Below, piece by piece: positions 33,467 to 44,244 of a DNA stretch of 64,000 nucleotides. Positions within the stretch are counted from its first letter, which is position 1, and every line of letters begins with the position of its first letter. The DNA lies in contig NC_091051.1 in NCBI RefSeq assembly GCF_963966145.1, forward strand, positions 8,494,001 to 8,558,000, in the 5' to 3' direction. Below the pieces are notes generated by a model, which worked only from the letters and a program-made list of their open reading frames with translations, had not been told where the DNA came from and made no database searches. Source of the DNA: Tenebrio molitor. Lineage: Eukaryota; Arthropoda; Insecta; Coleoptera; Tenebrionidae. The position numbers were made by a program, and so were the translations under genes.

Positions 33467-36400
33467 CTATTTTTTCGGCTTCTTCTTGTTATGTTTAGTA
33501 ACTTTTGGCAGGTCCTCCTGAATCGCATCATCTCCCCCTTGGTGCATTCTTTTTTCCCCACTGCAAAAAACAATTTATTCACTACAAACATGTTTTTAAA
33601 ACCACAAGACGTGGCAAACAATTCAATCACCTCTTCACTGAAATGATGTTTTTCTTTCCTTTACTGGTCAACACTTTGCCCCATTCTTCGTCTGAACCTT
33701 TGATCGCAAATTGTATCAGACTTTCGTTTTTTAATTTCTCCAGTTCTTTCTTCTGCAGCTTTTGCATTTTTTTCGCGGCCTCGTCTAATTCCTCTTGAAG
33801 ACTACTAGCGACTGGTGTCATATTTACATCTTTTTTTGGTGCTAATGATTTCTCGACGTCTTTTTCAAGCACGGAATTTAAATACTGGACGCATCTCCTG
33901 ATCGTTCTGTTGAACAAACCTAAAAGCTGCGAAGAAGGCAGATCTAGATCTGCCGCCACAGCGTCGACGGTTTTGTGTTGTAATCCCACTCCCAATAAAA
34001 TCGCCTAAAAACAGGTGGTAAACAAGTTCTTATTATACACAAAACAATTGACGTCTTACAGATTGAACCGCTGACATATGCACATCTCCCATTTGATTCA
34101 GAAAATATAACTTGGCAAGTGTCGGAATTAAATCCATAATTAAATGATAATCGACTAAATTGTTACTGTACATCTCCAACCTTTTTATGTCATAACTAGT
34201 TAAGTATATTTCTAACTCCGTTTTACTTAAATCTAGAAAATTACAACGATGATATTAATTAATCACCCTCCCCTTTCCACTTACTTTTTGCTTCAACCTT
34301 CTTCGTTTTGTTTGTCAAAACGCTCAAAGCTAGAGAAGGCGAAAATTTACTGAACTGAAACGACAGAAGATTAGTAAATCTTCTCCTAAAATCTACCCAG
34401 TACGCCGACAACCAATCGTCTGAATTGTCGTCGTTTAAAACATTCAACATGATGCACGAATGCTCTCCAGTGAGATCGTTTGTCGTTTGCCTCAGATAAA
34501 CCGGCACATATCCTGCACGTTTCCAGAATTTAAGTAACTGTTCAGTAAGCCCAAAAGAAACACCTAGATAGTTTAACGCTTCCGGTGGCCTCTCGTTTAA
34601 CTTCACAAGTAAAGGTGGCAAACTTTTCCGCGGCTCGATTGTTTCCTCCAACAATCCGACTTCTTCGTCCGCCACATTACTGATTTCTTCTGCGACGTCA
34701 TCACTTTCATTCGTGTTGGGGATTTTATACTCGTAGTATTGCTTTAGAAGGTCTAAAGCTTTCGCTCCGTAACCCATTCCTTGGTAGTCTGGGTGAGTTG
34801 CGATTCTCACGATTCTCGCACCAGACAAGTGAGGAAAATCGGCGTCTTGGTACTGCTGTCCGACAGTCCACGGAATCAAATCACCGGAGGCCCTTTTCCC
34901 TCTCGAAAAACCCTCGACGACGGAATTTTTCGAAATTTCTCCTTCCAGGCACACTTGGATGATCACGAGTACTTCTGGGAGGGTTTTTTTGTTCGGGTTT
35001 ACGGGACCCAACAGGCAGAAGAGGTGGTGAGCGGGGGCGTCGGACATCATTTGTAAATCATTGGGAGTATTCTGTACAATTTTTTCCAATTATTAACAAA
35101 GATTATTATAAATATTTCTAACATCGCAATCGGCTGTGATCTACATGCATTAGGCGTAGATGACAGCTCGCTAGTGTCACTTCACGTTTTCATAATTTAT
35201 CATTTTGGAAGAGTAAATACGTTTTTCTTAGCTACTGCGCGTGTTCATTTTATTTGTGACATTTTTTTAACTTTAAATTACATCATCTTAAATTACATCT
35301 TCTTGTTTGGCCTGTTCAAAAGTGTAGTTTGAGTGATCCCCGCAGAGCGCTAGTGTACCGGCACTTTTTGGGGATATTATTCATCTTAAATTTTTGTCAC
35401 CAAGAATTTTTCTTGTTCAAATGACATTTTGAATTTGAAGTCAAAAAAATCTTTTGTTTTTTGCTGCTTTGAATTTAAATTCGTGAATCTTTTCCTTATT
35501 GTTCGTTGTTTTTGTGTTTATTATTGTTATTGTTCTTTGTTATATTGCGCACTGATTATTATTTAAGAGTGAAGCGCCTGTTTTGTGGCGTCCTCATCAG
35601 TGGAAATTGGCTTGTGACACAAGGAGTCAAATTGTCACACTACGATGTTAGAAATATTTAAAATATATTTCGGACATTTTTAATTACTCACTTTGTAGTG
35701 AGATGCCACGTAGAGAGCTACAAGTCTTTGAAGAAACTCTTCAGAAGCCTTGTGGTAGCAGAAGAGTGTGTCTCGATTAATGTAATACAGGTCGCAACTG
35801 TCAGGAGGCGGACAGCCTGACATAATTGGGGCCACTGATGTGGCATCCAGACAAAGAAGTTTTGTGAGCCAGGTCTCAACATCGTCACCGGGCTTGTATC
35901 TAATCGACTCGTCAAGAGTTACTTCATGTAAAGTCCTTCCAGTTGCCGCTCCCGAATCTTTTTTATTCACGGCGTTGGTATTAGCTCCTACGGGTACAGC
36001 CTGGATTCTTAACTGTTGCAATAATTTCAAAGATAGAGACCGTCCGGTGCCTTCGTAACCGTTAATGGTGGAAGCCAAAAATACTAAGTAGGGCCCTAAC
36101 ATTGATTTCACATACGGAAGCGGAATAGCTGCGGCCTCGTCAATTACCAACAGCTCGGCTTGTGACAGTCTGTGACTATCAGTGGGTTGTATGTACTAGA
36201 ATGAAACCATTCCAATTAGTAAACTCTTAGTAGATCAAGATCAAATTTACCTGAATAGTTTGTCTGTGATCCCTAAAGATATTAACTCTTACAATCGCTT
36301 TGTTAAATTCTGGATTGGTGCTTTGGACCAGACTATAGTCGATATGCTCTTGATATTCAAGAGCGTCAAATCCTTTGAAAATAAATTCAAAAAACGTGTT

Positions 36401-37398
36401 CAAATTCTCTGGACTCGGGCTAGTCACGAAAATATTCGAATAACCAAAAGCTACGGCTGCGGCTACGGACAAGCCTAACGCAGCCGATTTTCCACGACCT
36501 CTGGCGGCGGTCAACGAAACCGTCGATCTGAGAGTCTTCTCCGAAATCGCTTCTATAAACTTTAGAACGGCTTTAGCCTGATCTAAAGTTTTGCAACAGT
36601 TGACCAAATTCCCAACCGGCTGTGTATCCCTCAACTGCGTCTTAAGTTCCGACAGTTCCGTTTCGTTAGTCGACGGTTCTTGACTAACTTCCTCGGGTGC
36701 GACGTGTAAATTATGCGACGAAATTGGCAACACCGATAATTGGTCGTCCACGACTAAGCAACGTTTGCACGACGCCAACGACAAAAGAAACCGTTCGTTA
36801 AAGCGACACACTACGTCTTGGTGCGCTTCCGTCCTAAATCTTTGATGGACGTCCATGCTCATAGTGTACAGCTGTTTGAGAGAAGTGACCGAGCGTAACA
36901 AAATTACAACTAAACCACCACCCTCGACGGTTTCCACGGTTCGTGCGAGTAAATTGGGAGTTAGGGCTTCAAAGTCTTGCAAAACACACATACCGTACGT
37001 GTTACCGAGGATCTTATGAGTTTCCGAATAATAACAATATCTGATTTTCGTCGACGACAGGAAGAGTTCAAAGGGGTCGTCTTCGTTGATGCTTAGCTTC
37101 CCGGCTTGAATTTTGTGTTGGAGGTGCTTCATGCGTTTTTTACGGTGGCTGGTGAAGCCCAGCTCCTTCTTGTAGCACCATAACACTGACGGTCTCGCTT
37201 TTACTTCAGCTTTTGCAAGCATATGATGCAAAATTACCACCTACAACTTCAATGTGAGAAAATGCGGACCAGAAGAAGTGATTCAAGTACCTGATCCCTG
37301 CCCTTGTCGCCCACAATTGCGAATAAAGTGCGGTGGCCCAGCTTGACTCCATTTTCTATCAAAACTCTGATTCTGTTGTCTATCTTCTTGCGAACCAT
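33467..37398 (-). CDS. NAT10: RNA cytidine acetyltransferase NAT10 (Kre33/TmcA family)
   Basis: An ATP-dependent nucleolar enzyme that makes N4-acetylcytidine in 18S rRNA and tRNA and supports small-subunit assembly. Exons in gene order: 37291-37398, 36251-37240, 35692-36195, 34285-35071, 34060-34232, 33631-34004, 33467-33560; 3030 bases, 1009 residues (human 1025). The N-terminal TmcA-like domain opens MVRKKIDNRIRVLIENGVKL. The helicase module has the P-loop TAARGRGKSAALG (about residue 280) and the DExx-like VIDEAAAIPLP (about 381). The GNAT acetyl-CoA site is RIATHPDYQGMGYGAKAL (about 628). The C-terminal tRNA-binding region has DIKRLEMYSNNLVDYHLIMD and a lysine-rich tail. The intron 35072-35691 contains a hAT-like MITE. 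Upstream it faces Rab33 across 434 bases. Confidence 0.97.
35309..35613 (+). mobile_element. hAT-like MITE, copy 4 (NAT10 intron)
   Basis: Begins GGCCTGTTCAAAAGTGTAGT and continues GATCCCCGCAGAGCGCTAG, TTTTTGGGGATATTATTCAT and GCGTCCTCATCAGTGG. It is the same order as copies 1 and 3, but the right terminal repeat is missing after TGGAAATTGGCTT. It is antisense to NAT10. About 305 bp and non-coding. Confidence 0.75.
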
Positions 37399-37832
37399 GT
37401 TTTCACGTTTAAATTAGTGAGGTTATGTACTAATTAATTACAAAATTTAAAGGTTATGATTGAGACAGTCCTTTTCCCCTTCGCCGTTAGGTGGCGCGCT
37501 ACAAAGAAATGTCAAACAGAATAAACGTGGAATAAACAGATGATTGTTATTCTATAGTAAACGTCATTTCAGATCGGCAACCTGTTGTAGTAATTTTGTA
37601 CCGATTTACGTGGATTATTGAAATAATTTTTGATGTAAGATTTGTTTTAAGCAATGTTTTGTGTGTTTTCATGACAAAAAAATCACCACAAGAAGTGATA
37701 AAGTGACTTACTTGCGGTAGTGATATGGTAGGTAACATCAAAAACATTGTCTCATATTACGCAGTTTTCGTAAATATCCTTTACTTAACACACCTATTTT
37801 TAGTGAACGCTTTAATATACCAATGAATAAAA
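37399..37832. promoter_or_regulatory. Bidirectional promoter region of NAT10 and Rab33
   Basis: Only 434 bases separate the divergent start codons, so both promoters lie here. It contains a CTCF-like motif (37488-37500). An out-of-frame ATG at 37823 begins a ten-codon upstream frame that overlaps the Rab33 start. Confidence 0.6.
37488..37500 (+). promoter_or_regulatory. CTCF-like motif near NAT10 start
   Basis: TAGGTGGCGCGCT contains AGGTGGCGC, the core reported for insect CTCF. It lies 90 bases upstream of the NAT10 ATG. Motif match only. Confidence 0.35.
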
Positions 37833-38591
37833 ATGGAAAACGCAGCTCCTGCTAATGAGGCTGAAGTACCTCCCAAAGCACCATTAAAAAACTACAAAAA
37901 GATATTCAAAGTGATTGTAATAGGGGATTCCAATGTGGGAAAAACTTCTTTGACTTACAGATTTTGTGAGGGGGCTTTTCTAGAGCAGTCAGAGGCTACT
38001 ATTGGGGTAGACTTCCGAAGTCGCAACTTACAGATTGATGATGAAGAAATTACAGTAAGTATAACTCTTAACTGGTGTCAAATAATAACTTGATTCAGTT
38101 GCAATTATGGGACACTGCTGGCCAAGAAAGATTTCGCACATCTATGGTCAAACATTATTACAGAAACACACATGCAGTAGTTTTAGTGTATGATGTCACT
38201 AATGCTTCAAGTTTTGATTCTTTAAAAAAATGGGTTGATGAATGCAACAAAAATTGCCTTCATGACATTCCTAGAATTTTAGTAGGTAATAAATGTGATG
38301 GTGTAGCTGCTGTAACAACAAATGTTGCACAGAGATATGCAGATCAGAACAATATGCCAGTAAGAATTTATAATTTTTCTGTGTGGGCATTCATATTGAT
38401 TTTTTGTTTTGTTTCAGTTGTTTGAAACTTCTGCAAGATTGGACTCGCAGTGTGATAACATTGAGGCGATTTTTTTAACCCTAGCACATAAACTAAAAAA
38501 TCACAAACCATTTCTACCAATCTTAGATAATATAAAAGTGAACAACAGTTTTGAATCCAACAGCTCTTCAAGGTCGTGGAGATGTTGTTAA
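37833..38591 (+). CDS. Rab33: Rab33-type small GTPase
   Basis: A Golgi/autophagy Rab that, in the Rab33 family, interacts with Atg16. Exons: 37833-38054, 38099-38359, 38418-38591; 657 bases, 218 residues. All GTPase motifs are present: GDSNVGKTS (P-loop), ATIGVDF (switch I threonine), WDTAGQERFR (switch II), GNKCD and ETSAR. The family-specific stretch SMVKHYYRNTHAVVLVYDVT and AIFLTLAHKLKNHKP point to Rab33 rather than Rab1 or Rab8. The C-terminus ends WRCC, a geranylgeranylation site. The start ATG has A at -3. Confidence 0.95.
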
Positions 38592-38943
38592 ATCATAAAA
38601 TTGTATTGTCAAGTTTTGGGCATAAATATACATTTATTTTGAATGAAAATTGCGTTGTTATTAAGATTTTTGTATTGTTACATATAATATAATACAACTG
38701 TTTTGTTTACTCTGCTAGAATAAATAGTAATTTCATCTACCAAATTATAGAACAATAGTGATTGTGGGGTAGAGATAGAGAGACTGAGTGAAAAAAATTT
38801 ACAATAAGTACTCTTCTAAAAAGATTTTTTTTGAAACATCGTATCAGCGGTAATAACAAATAAATTAGTATTGAATACACGAAAAAAAATAATAGTCAAC
38901 AAATCTCTTTATAGTTAGTATTAAAAATCACAATTTTAAAAAT
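38592..38943. other. Shared 3' region of convergent Rab33 and Ubr genes
   Basis: 352 bases between two stop codons on opposite strands. TTTATT at about 38633 (minus-strand AATAAA) could end Ubr and AATAAA at about 38720 could end Rab33, which would make the transcripts overlap. No coding sequence. Confidence 0.5.
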
Positions 38944-41900
38944 CTATAGATGATGCCATTGCGTTGTAATCACGTGACTATTTGACTCTATAGCTCTTGC
39001 GATTTCTTCGTGAATGCTATGGTTTAGCCACAGCGTTTGCAACTTCTTGTATCTATCCGTGCATAACCGCAACGGATTCCCTCTTCTTAATCCCATGTCA
39101 GTCTCGCCGTAATCATCTAGATAGGGTGGAGAAACGAAACTTCCCCTGTGAGGAGTTGCTAAGAACAATATTTCGCACTCTCTGACTCTCAGAAAAATGC
39201 CCACGCCAGCGCCGCATATCTGGGCGTGGTAATTGCACGCACCCACGTGCATCTTGTTCAACTCCATTTGACAACAGTAGCTTTGTGAGCAAAGAATTTC
39301 ACCGCAGACCAGACACATGCTGGGAGTTCTCGCGTCTTCGTCGCTGTTGGGACACGTGAACGTTGAGACCGTGTTGATCAGTTCGCTGTAGTCTGCTGGC
39401 AGTTCGATCAACCTGTTGACCGGTAATGGTTCTTCGACTACTTGAAGCAAAGTTCCCATGCGATACGACTCGACCTCTTCGTGCTTGATCCACTTCTTGA
39501 TTAAATTTAAGGTTCGATCGGTGCTGAACAGATCTTTGGGGGTTTGAGGCAAATCTAAATATGTACACATATTAGAGAAGGTGTCTCCACCTAATTCAGT
39601 TAATACTGATGGTGCAGGTACATCAGTCATGTAATGATAGAACAGACAGCAGCACCTCAAGAAGGGAATACTTGCGTCTTGCACGTGCTTCCACACGGAA
39701 TGACCGCTCAAGTTGTCTCTTGTTTTCCCCATCAATTTCAAAACTTGAAGGATTTCTTCGTTGTCGTTGCTTCCCGTGTCCATGGGGTCGTTCAAATTAT
39801 CTAAATCCATTAGAATGAGTATTTTGACGATGTGCGAAATGAAAATTGTCCGAAGAGTGTGCAGTTCTAGAGTCCCGCCTGTGGGTATGGGTGTGGGGGC
39901 ACCTTTGACGACGAGACTAGGCATGGAGAAGGTCAACGGAACCAGGAAACCTACGGAATCCCATTGCAAGATGGAAGGACCCTCGTCCGGGTGCTCGTGC
40001 AAGAACGACAATAAGCTTAAGGCGTGGTTACAAATGACGACGTTGTTGGGCCAAGTGATCCCCAAAACCCCCACGATCCGCACTAAACTTTCTATGCAAT
40101 CGCGGTGGCGACTCGACAGATTACCCAACAGCGGTTTATTCGAATCCCTCAACATGACTTCAATGGCGTGAATGGTGTAAGACAGCGACTTCCAAGCCAT
40201 CGGTGCTAATCGTGCGTCGTTCGGATGCGGATTCACGTTCAAACCTCTAGTGTAAGTTACTTGAGCAAACAACTGGACCATATCTCGCAGCTGACTGTCC
40301 AACTCGGTGCAAGTAGTCGGAAACAGAGACTTCAACGTGTCTTGCATGTCGACGTGATCGGCACCGACGTTATCAAACATGCAAGAATAAAAAACTTGGT
40401 AGGGTTGTAACGTACAGTTGACTTCGCAAGTTTGCGACGAACCACCGTCTAACGCGGTACTGCTTGTCCCGTTCAAGCACGCCGTGCAATGTAGATTTGA
40501 ACAGTCGTTCGTGTTGCATTTGAAAATTCCGTGACACACTTTGACTTTGTTGCGCAGGATGAAGTCGATGCATGATAAGTAATCGTCGTAAGTGGTGAAG
40601 TTTTTCGGGTGACTCGGCTGAAGAGTATTCAGAGGTGGAATCAACGGCAAAACAGTGTTGCTGAGACACTCGCAGAGCGGACACAGGAATTCCTGCTTGT
40701 CAATGTCGAAACTGGCAGGATGTCGCAATCTGTACGGTCTTCTGTGCTCTCTTATCATCACGTTATCGTAATACTTCCTCCAGCATTCGCTGTGCATCAC
40801 GTGCCCGCAAGTGCTCGTGTGCGGCGCCGGCCCCAGATTGGACGTCAGATAGAGCGGATCTTGCACGTTGGTCAAAATCTCGTAGTTTCTGTGCTGGCAG
40901 AGCACGGTGGATTGCTGAACGAAAGCGGCTAAGACCAACGTCTGTCCCTCTTGACCCACTTTCTCTTCCTCTTGACACAAAATGCAAACGTAGGTTTTTT
41001 CGACGCCGACTCTCGTCGTCTGTCTGGGACCCAACGCTATCGGCTGTTCTTCGGTGCTTTCGGTCGTGTCCATCGCCGAATCGTCGATCATCTTCGGCGA
41101 CGAGCTCTCGGGATTGCTCTCCTCGAAGAGGTCGGCGTTTTCTTTCATGAAAGTCTTCTGCATCGCGGTTATCTGCGCCATCACTTTGGCCCGTCTCTCG
41201 GCAGCTAATTTGGCACGTCTCTCTTTCTCGCTGTCCACGTTGGTCGCCGACGTCGACGTCTCGCCGTTGTCGCTGCTCGAAGTGGCCTCGTTGTCTTTTT
41301 GGTTCGCCACGTCTTTGTATTTTCTCAACACCCACTTTAACAGTCCTTTGTGAGCGTCCACTCTCGGACATTCGAGCAGATCGGTCAACAAGTTGAAAAT
41401 GTTAAACTTGGAGGAGTTGTGGATGAATTTGAAAAACGGGTAGTTCTTCGATTCTTCTTCTTGCAAAGCGTATCCTATCAAGTGTAATACTTTGTGCAGC
41501 TGCAACTCCGAGAAACTTCTAGCTCGTAAGTTGTTACAACGCTCCAGAACTATCTGCATTATGTGGAGCATCACGTCGCACTGCAACAGATTCACCAACA
41601 TATGAAACGATTCGTTCAACTTTAACAGCTTCGGCGGTGGACAACACTCCAAGTCTCCCGCAACTTTGCGTCTCTTCCTCTGAGCCTCCTCCGATTTCGA
41701 CAGTTCTTCACGCGTGTAGTGATAGAAGAATACGTTGTACTCCTCGAAAAACTGGTCCTTCAACTCGTAAACACCTTTCCCGGAAGATTGTGTCGGCTTC
41801 TTGAAGACTGCTAGTTCATCTATGACGTCATCTAAAGCGGTTTCATGAGCAATATCGTCCGTGATGATTTTATTCAACTCCGAATGCGGCATAGGCTTGA

Positions 41901-44244
41901 TGCACAAATGTTGAATAATTTCTTTCTTGATCCTATCCTCCGTGGTCACATTGCTTATCCCCGGCATGTATCGTTCTCCAACAATCACAATCAACAGTTG
42001 TAAAAATTCTTCGACCAAACTAATCGTCTGTCTCATGCTATCTTCTTCAGGTGCTTTTAGACTGGTGATCTCGTAATTCAACGAAGCCCAATTCGTCAAG
42101 TTAAATTTGTGCAAAACGTGAATCAAAAATTCGTTGCTCTCGATCAAAGATGCGCACATTTGGAGAAGCGTCACGTCACGGTCTAACATTTCGGTGCGAC
42201 ATTTGACGTTGTGATAGAAATAGAGTTGGTTCAAAAGGGCGTAGCCGTTTCTTCTCCACATTCCGGCGTGCACCTGAGCTATCATGACTTGGCTGCGAAG
42301 GACCGGTTCCATGATCTCGACAGGTGTCGGTTTCGGTGATTGCATCTCGTTGAAGTGTATGTCGAATTTCTCCAAGTAGAGGTGAAGCCCGGCCAGGAAA
42401 CGCGACAATGGCAAGTGTATGGACACCGATCGCGACGCGACGTCGTACATGATGCAGGAGGCGCTGTGATCGACCAGTTCTATCGCTTCCCACCGCTCGT
42501 GCGGGTCGTAACACGGGTTCTCGTCCAGTTTCTTCAATATGGCCCTGTAGGCTTTGATCAGGACCACGCGGTCGTTGCTGCACCACTTGATGGCCAAAGA
42601 GATGCAGTTCGCTAGTCTGATGTGAAGATTGAAGGCCGATTCCCACTCAGGCTCGTACTCCATGTGTTGGCCGACTTGCCTGGTCACCGCGTCCATTCCT
42701 TGCATCTTCGTGAACAGGTTAAGCATGATGAAGAGGCCGTGAAGAAAGTTCTTGCGCAGGTCGTCGGTCCAGTTTTCCGGTATCGAACTGAGCAGGTAGC
42801 GCAGGTCGTAGAGCATGAAGTGCGCCCTTTTGAAGGTTTGACTGGCGGGGCTCCGTTCGAACTCGAGTTTTCCAGCTTTGTTGCATTTCCCCGAACACTC
42901 GGACATGAAAGTGTTCAATAAGATGTACAGGACGTCATCACAAGCGATCAGATGGTGCGCTAGAGTGGGTACGGTGAAGAGTTGAACTGACAGTGAAGAA
43001 ATCGAAAAGGAGTGGTCGTGGTCGTCTTTGATGAAGTCCTTCATGACGGGGCCGTAATTCTTCGTGAAAATTTTCGCTAATTCTTTCTTGTTCTCATATT
43101 CTAGGAGCATCCCGGAAATGAGGAGTCGTTGCCACTGCGATCTGGCGCTTTTCCAAAGAGTCGAGTCCTTCAATAAGATGCCTTTGATGATGCAGTTCTC
43201 GTTTTGGGGCGTTTCCAAAGCGGCTTCGGCGAAAATTGCTCTAAAATCAGCTCCGTGCCCTAGGAAGGTTTGCAACCAAGTCAACAATTTCATCGCGTAC
43301 ACCTGATGGGCGATTACGTAGGCGTGATTGACCAAAACCTTGAGAGGTTTGTTTCCATGCTTCGAAGTGTACTTCTCAATGTCTTGCTTCAGCTCGTTGC
43401 AATGTTGAAAAGACGAACATTTAACGACAGCGCGTCCCTCTCTATCTATATTCGTAACAAACTCAATTGCGGTCCTTTGATTGCATTTCAACACGCGAGT
43501 CAGAGTCCCGATGACTTGTTCGAACGTGTGGATTTCGTCATTGTACAAGATCGTACAGTAAGTGTCATTATCGAAGAAACTGTCAGAAATATCGCCTAGT
43601 CGAATATCTGAGATTTGTCCGGTGTTGAGTAAGTTGTAAGCGTACCACAGGACAGCTTCGAAAACGAGTCTGGTGCGTCTTTGCAAGTCTTCAGGTAACT
43701 TGCGGTTAGATTCTGAGCTATCCTTAGTCCCGACTATGTGGATTTCGCAGAAAGGTGCCTTCTTCCAAGCTTCCACGTCGCCGCAGTCGCAACAACCTCC
43801 TCCTTGCGACGTCCCCATTTTGTATTTGTGGAACCGATGTTCCGAGTTTTTGAAACAGTCGACGCAAAGAACGCAAGTGTTGTCCATGCCGCATTCCCGA
43901 CAACTGTAAGTGGGCTCTCCCAGTTTGAAAACCTTCCCGCAGACCGACGGCGGTCTGTCCATTTCGCTCAGTCTTGTCAAAACCAGATTGGGATCACCTT
44001 TACAAATAAATTGTTCTAAAACGTTGAACAGGAGTTTCTGACCGCGCTCCTCGTCGAATCTCCAATTCAGGCAGCTTTCGTTCAGCGGGGGACTGTAGAT
44101 CCTCGGCACCCATACCTTCCAGTGCTGCTTGAAGTGGGTCACAGTTAAGGTGTCTTTCTCGAACAGAGACAGCCATTCCTGAACTACCTCTTCCCCAGTT
44201 GTGGTGGGTTCGTTCGCGTACATTTCCTCATCAGCTATTTCCAT
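38944..44244 (-). CDS. Ubr1: E3 ubiquitin ligase UBR1/UBR2 (N-recognin)
   Basis: Recognises proteins with destabilising N-terminal residues (Arg/N-degron pathway) and ubiquitinates them. A single open frame of 1766 residues, close to human UBR1 and UBR2. The UBR-box zinc finger is at residues 102-169 (YSCRECGMDNTCVLCVDCF, GGGCCDCGDVEAWK). The ClpS-like pocket for bulky residues is near 225-290 (LYNDEIHTFEQVIGTL). The winged-helix region is near 768 (IKKEIIQHLCIKPMPHSEL). The RING-H2 is about 1087-1190 (CILCQEEE, TCGHVMHSECWRKYY, FLCPLCECLSN). The C-terminal autoinhibitory cap ends ARAIESNSHVITTQWHHL, like UBR2. I start at the ATG 44242-44244 because an acceptor (ATTTTAG) ends just upstream at 44258; the open frame beyond it is probably intron. 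A small out-of-frame ATG at 44252-44254 precedes this start. No intron interrupts 5.3 kb of coding sequence. Confidence 0.95.
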   Translation of the reverse strand: MEIADEEMYANEPTTTGEEVVQEWLSLFEKDTLTVTHFKQHWKVWVPRIYSPPLNESCLNWRFDEERGQKLLFNVLEQFICKGDPNLVLTRLSEMDRPPSVCGKVFKLGEPTYSCRECGMDNTCVLCVDCFKNSEHRFHKYKMGTSQGGGCCDCGDVEAWKKAPFCEIHIVGTKDSSESNRKLPEDLQRRTRLVFEAVLWYAYNLLNTGQISDIRLGDISDSFFDNDTYCTILYNDEIHTFEQVIGTLTRVLKCNQRTAIEFVTNIDREGRAVVKCSSFQHCNELKQDIEKYTSKHGNKPLKVLVNHAYVIAHQVYAMKLLTWLQTFLGHGADFRAIFAEAALETPQNENCIIKGILLKDSTLWKSARSQWQRLLISGMLLEYENKKELAKIFTKNYGPVMKDFIKDDHDHSFSISSLSVQLFTVPTLAHHLIACDDVLYILLNTFMSECSGKCNKAGKLEFERSPASQTFKRAHFMLYDLRYLLSSIPENWTDDLRKNFLHGLFIMLNLFTKMQGMDAVTRQVGQHMEYEPEWESAFNLHIRLANCISLAIKWCSNDRVVLIKAYRAILKKLDENPCYDPHERWEAIELVDHSASCIMYDVASRSVSIHLPLSRFLAGLHLYLEKFDIHFNEMQSPKPTPVEIMEPVLRSQVMIAQVHAGMWRRNGYALLNQLYFYHNVKCRTEMLDRDVTLLQMCASLIESNEFLIHVLHKFNLTNWASLNYEITSLKAPEEDSMRQTISLVEEFLQLLIVIVGERYMPGISNVTTEDRIKKEIIQHLCIKPMPHSELNKIITDDIAHETALDDVIDELAVFKKPTQSSGKGVYELKDQFFEEYNVFFYHYTREELSKSEEAQRKRRKVAGDLECCPPPKLLKLNESFHMLVNLLQCDVMLHIMQIVLERCNNLRARSFSELQLHKVLHLIGYALQEEESKNYPFFKFIHNSSKFNIFNLLTDLLECPRVDAHKGLLKWVLRKYKDVANQKDNEATSSSDNGETSTSATNVDSEKERRAKLAAERRAKVMAQITAMQKTFMKENADLFEESNPESSSPKMIDDSAMDTTESTEEQPIALGPRQTTRVGVEKTYVCILCQEEEKVGQEGQTLVLAAFVQQSTVLCQHRNYEILTNVQDPLYLTSNLGPAPHTSTCGHVMHSECWRKYYDNVMIREHRRPYRLRHPASFDIDKQEFLCPLCECLSNTVLPLIPPLNTLQPSHPKNFTTYDDYLSCIDFILRNKVKVCHGIFKCNTNDCSNLHCTACLNGTSSTALDGGSSQTCEVNCTLQPYQVFYSCMFDNVGADHVDMQDTLKSLFPTTCTELDSQLRDMVQLFAQVTYTRGLNVNPHPNDARLAPMAWKSLSYTIHAIEVMLRDSNKPLLGNLSSRHRDCIESLVRIVGVLGITWPNNVVICNHALSLLSFLHEHPDEGPSILQWDSVGFLVPLTFSMPSLVVKGAPTPIPTGGTLELHTLRTIFISHIVKILILMDLDNLNDPMDTGSNDNEEILQVLKLMGKTRDNLSGHSVWKHVQDASIPFLRCCCLFYHYMTDVPAPSVLTELGGDTFSNMCTYLDLPQTPKDLFSTDRTLNLIKKWIKHEEVESYRMGTLLQVVEEPLPVNRLIELPADYSELINTVSTFTCPNSDEDARTPSMCLVCGEILCSQSYCCQMELNKMHVGACNYHAQICGAGVGIFLRVRECEILFLATPHRGSFVSPPYLDDYGETDMGLRRGNPLRLCTDRYKKLQTLWLNHSIHEEIARAIESNSHVITTQWHHL

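Noticed and set aside
40763..41371. Long antisense and alternate-frame open frames across the Ubr gene
   Set aside because: They are shadows of the conserved 1766-residue frame; their Arg/Gln-rich composition is a codon artefact.
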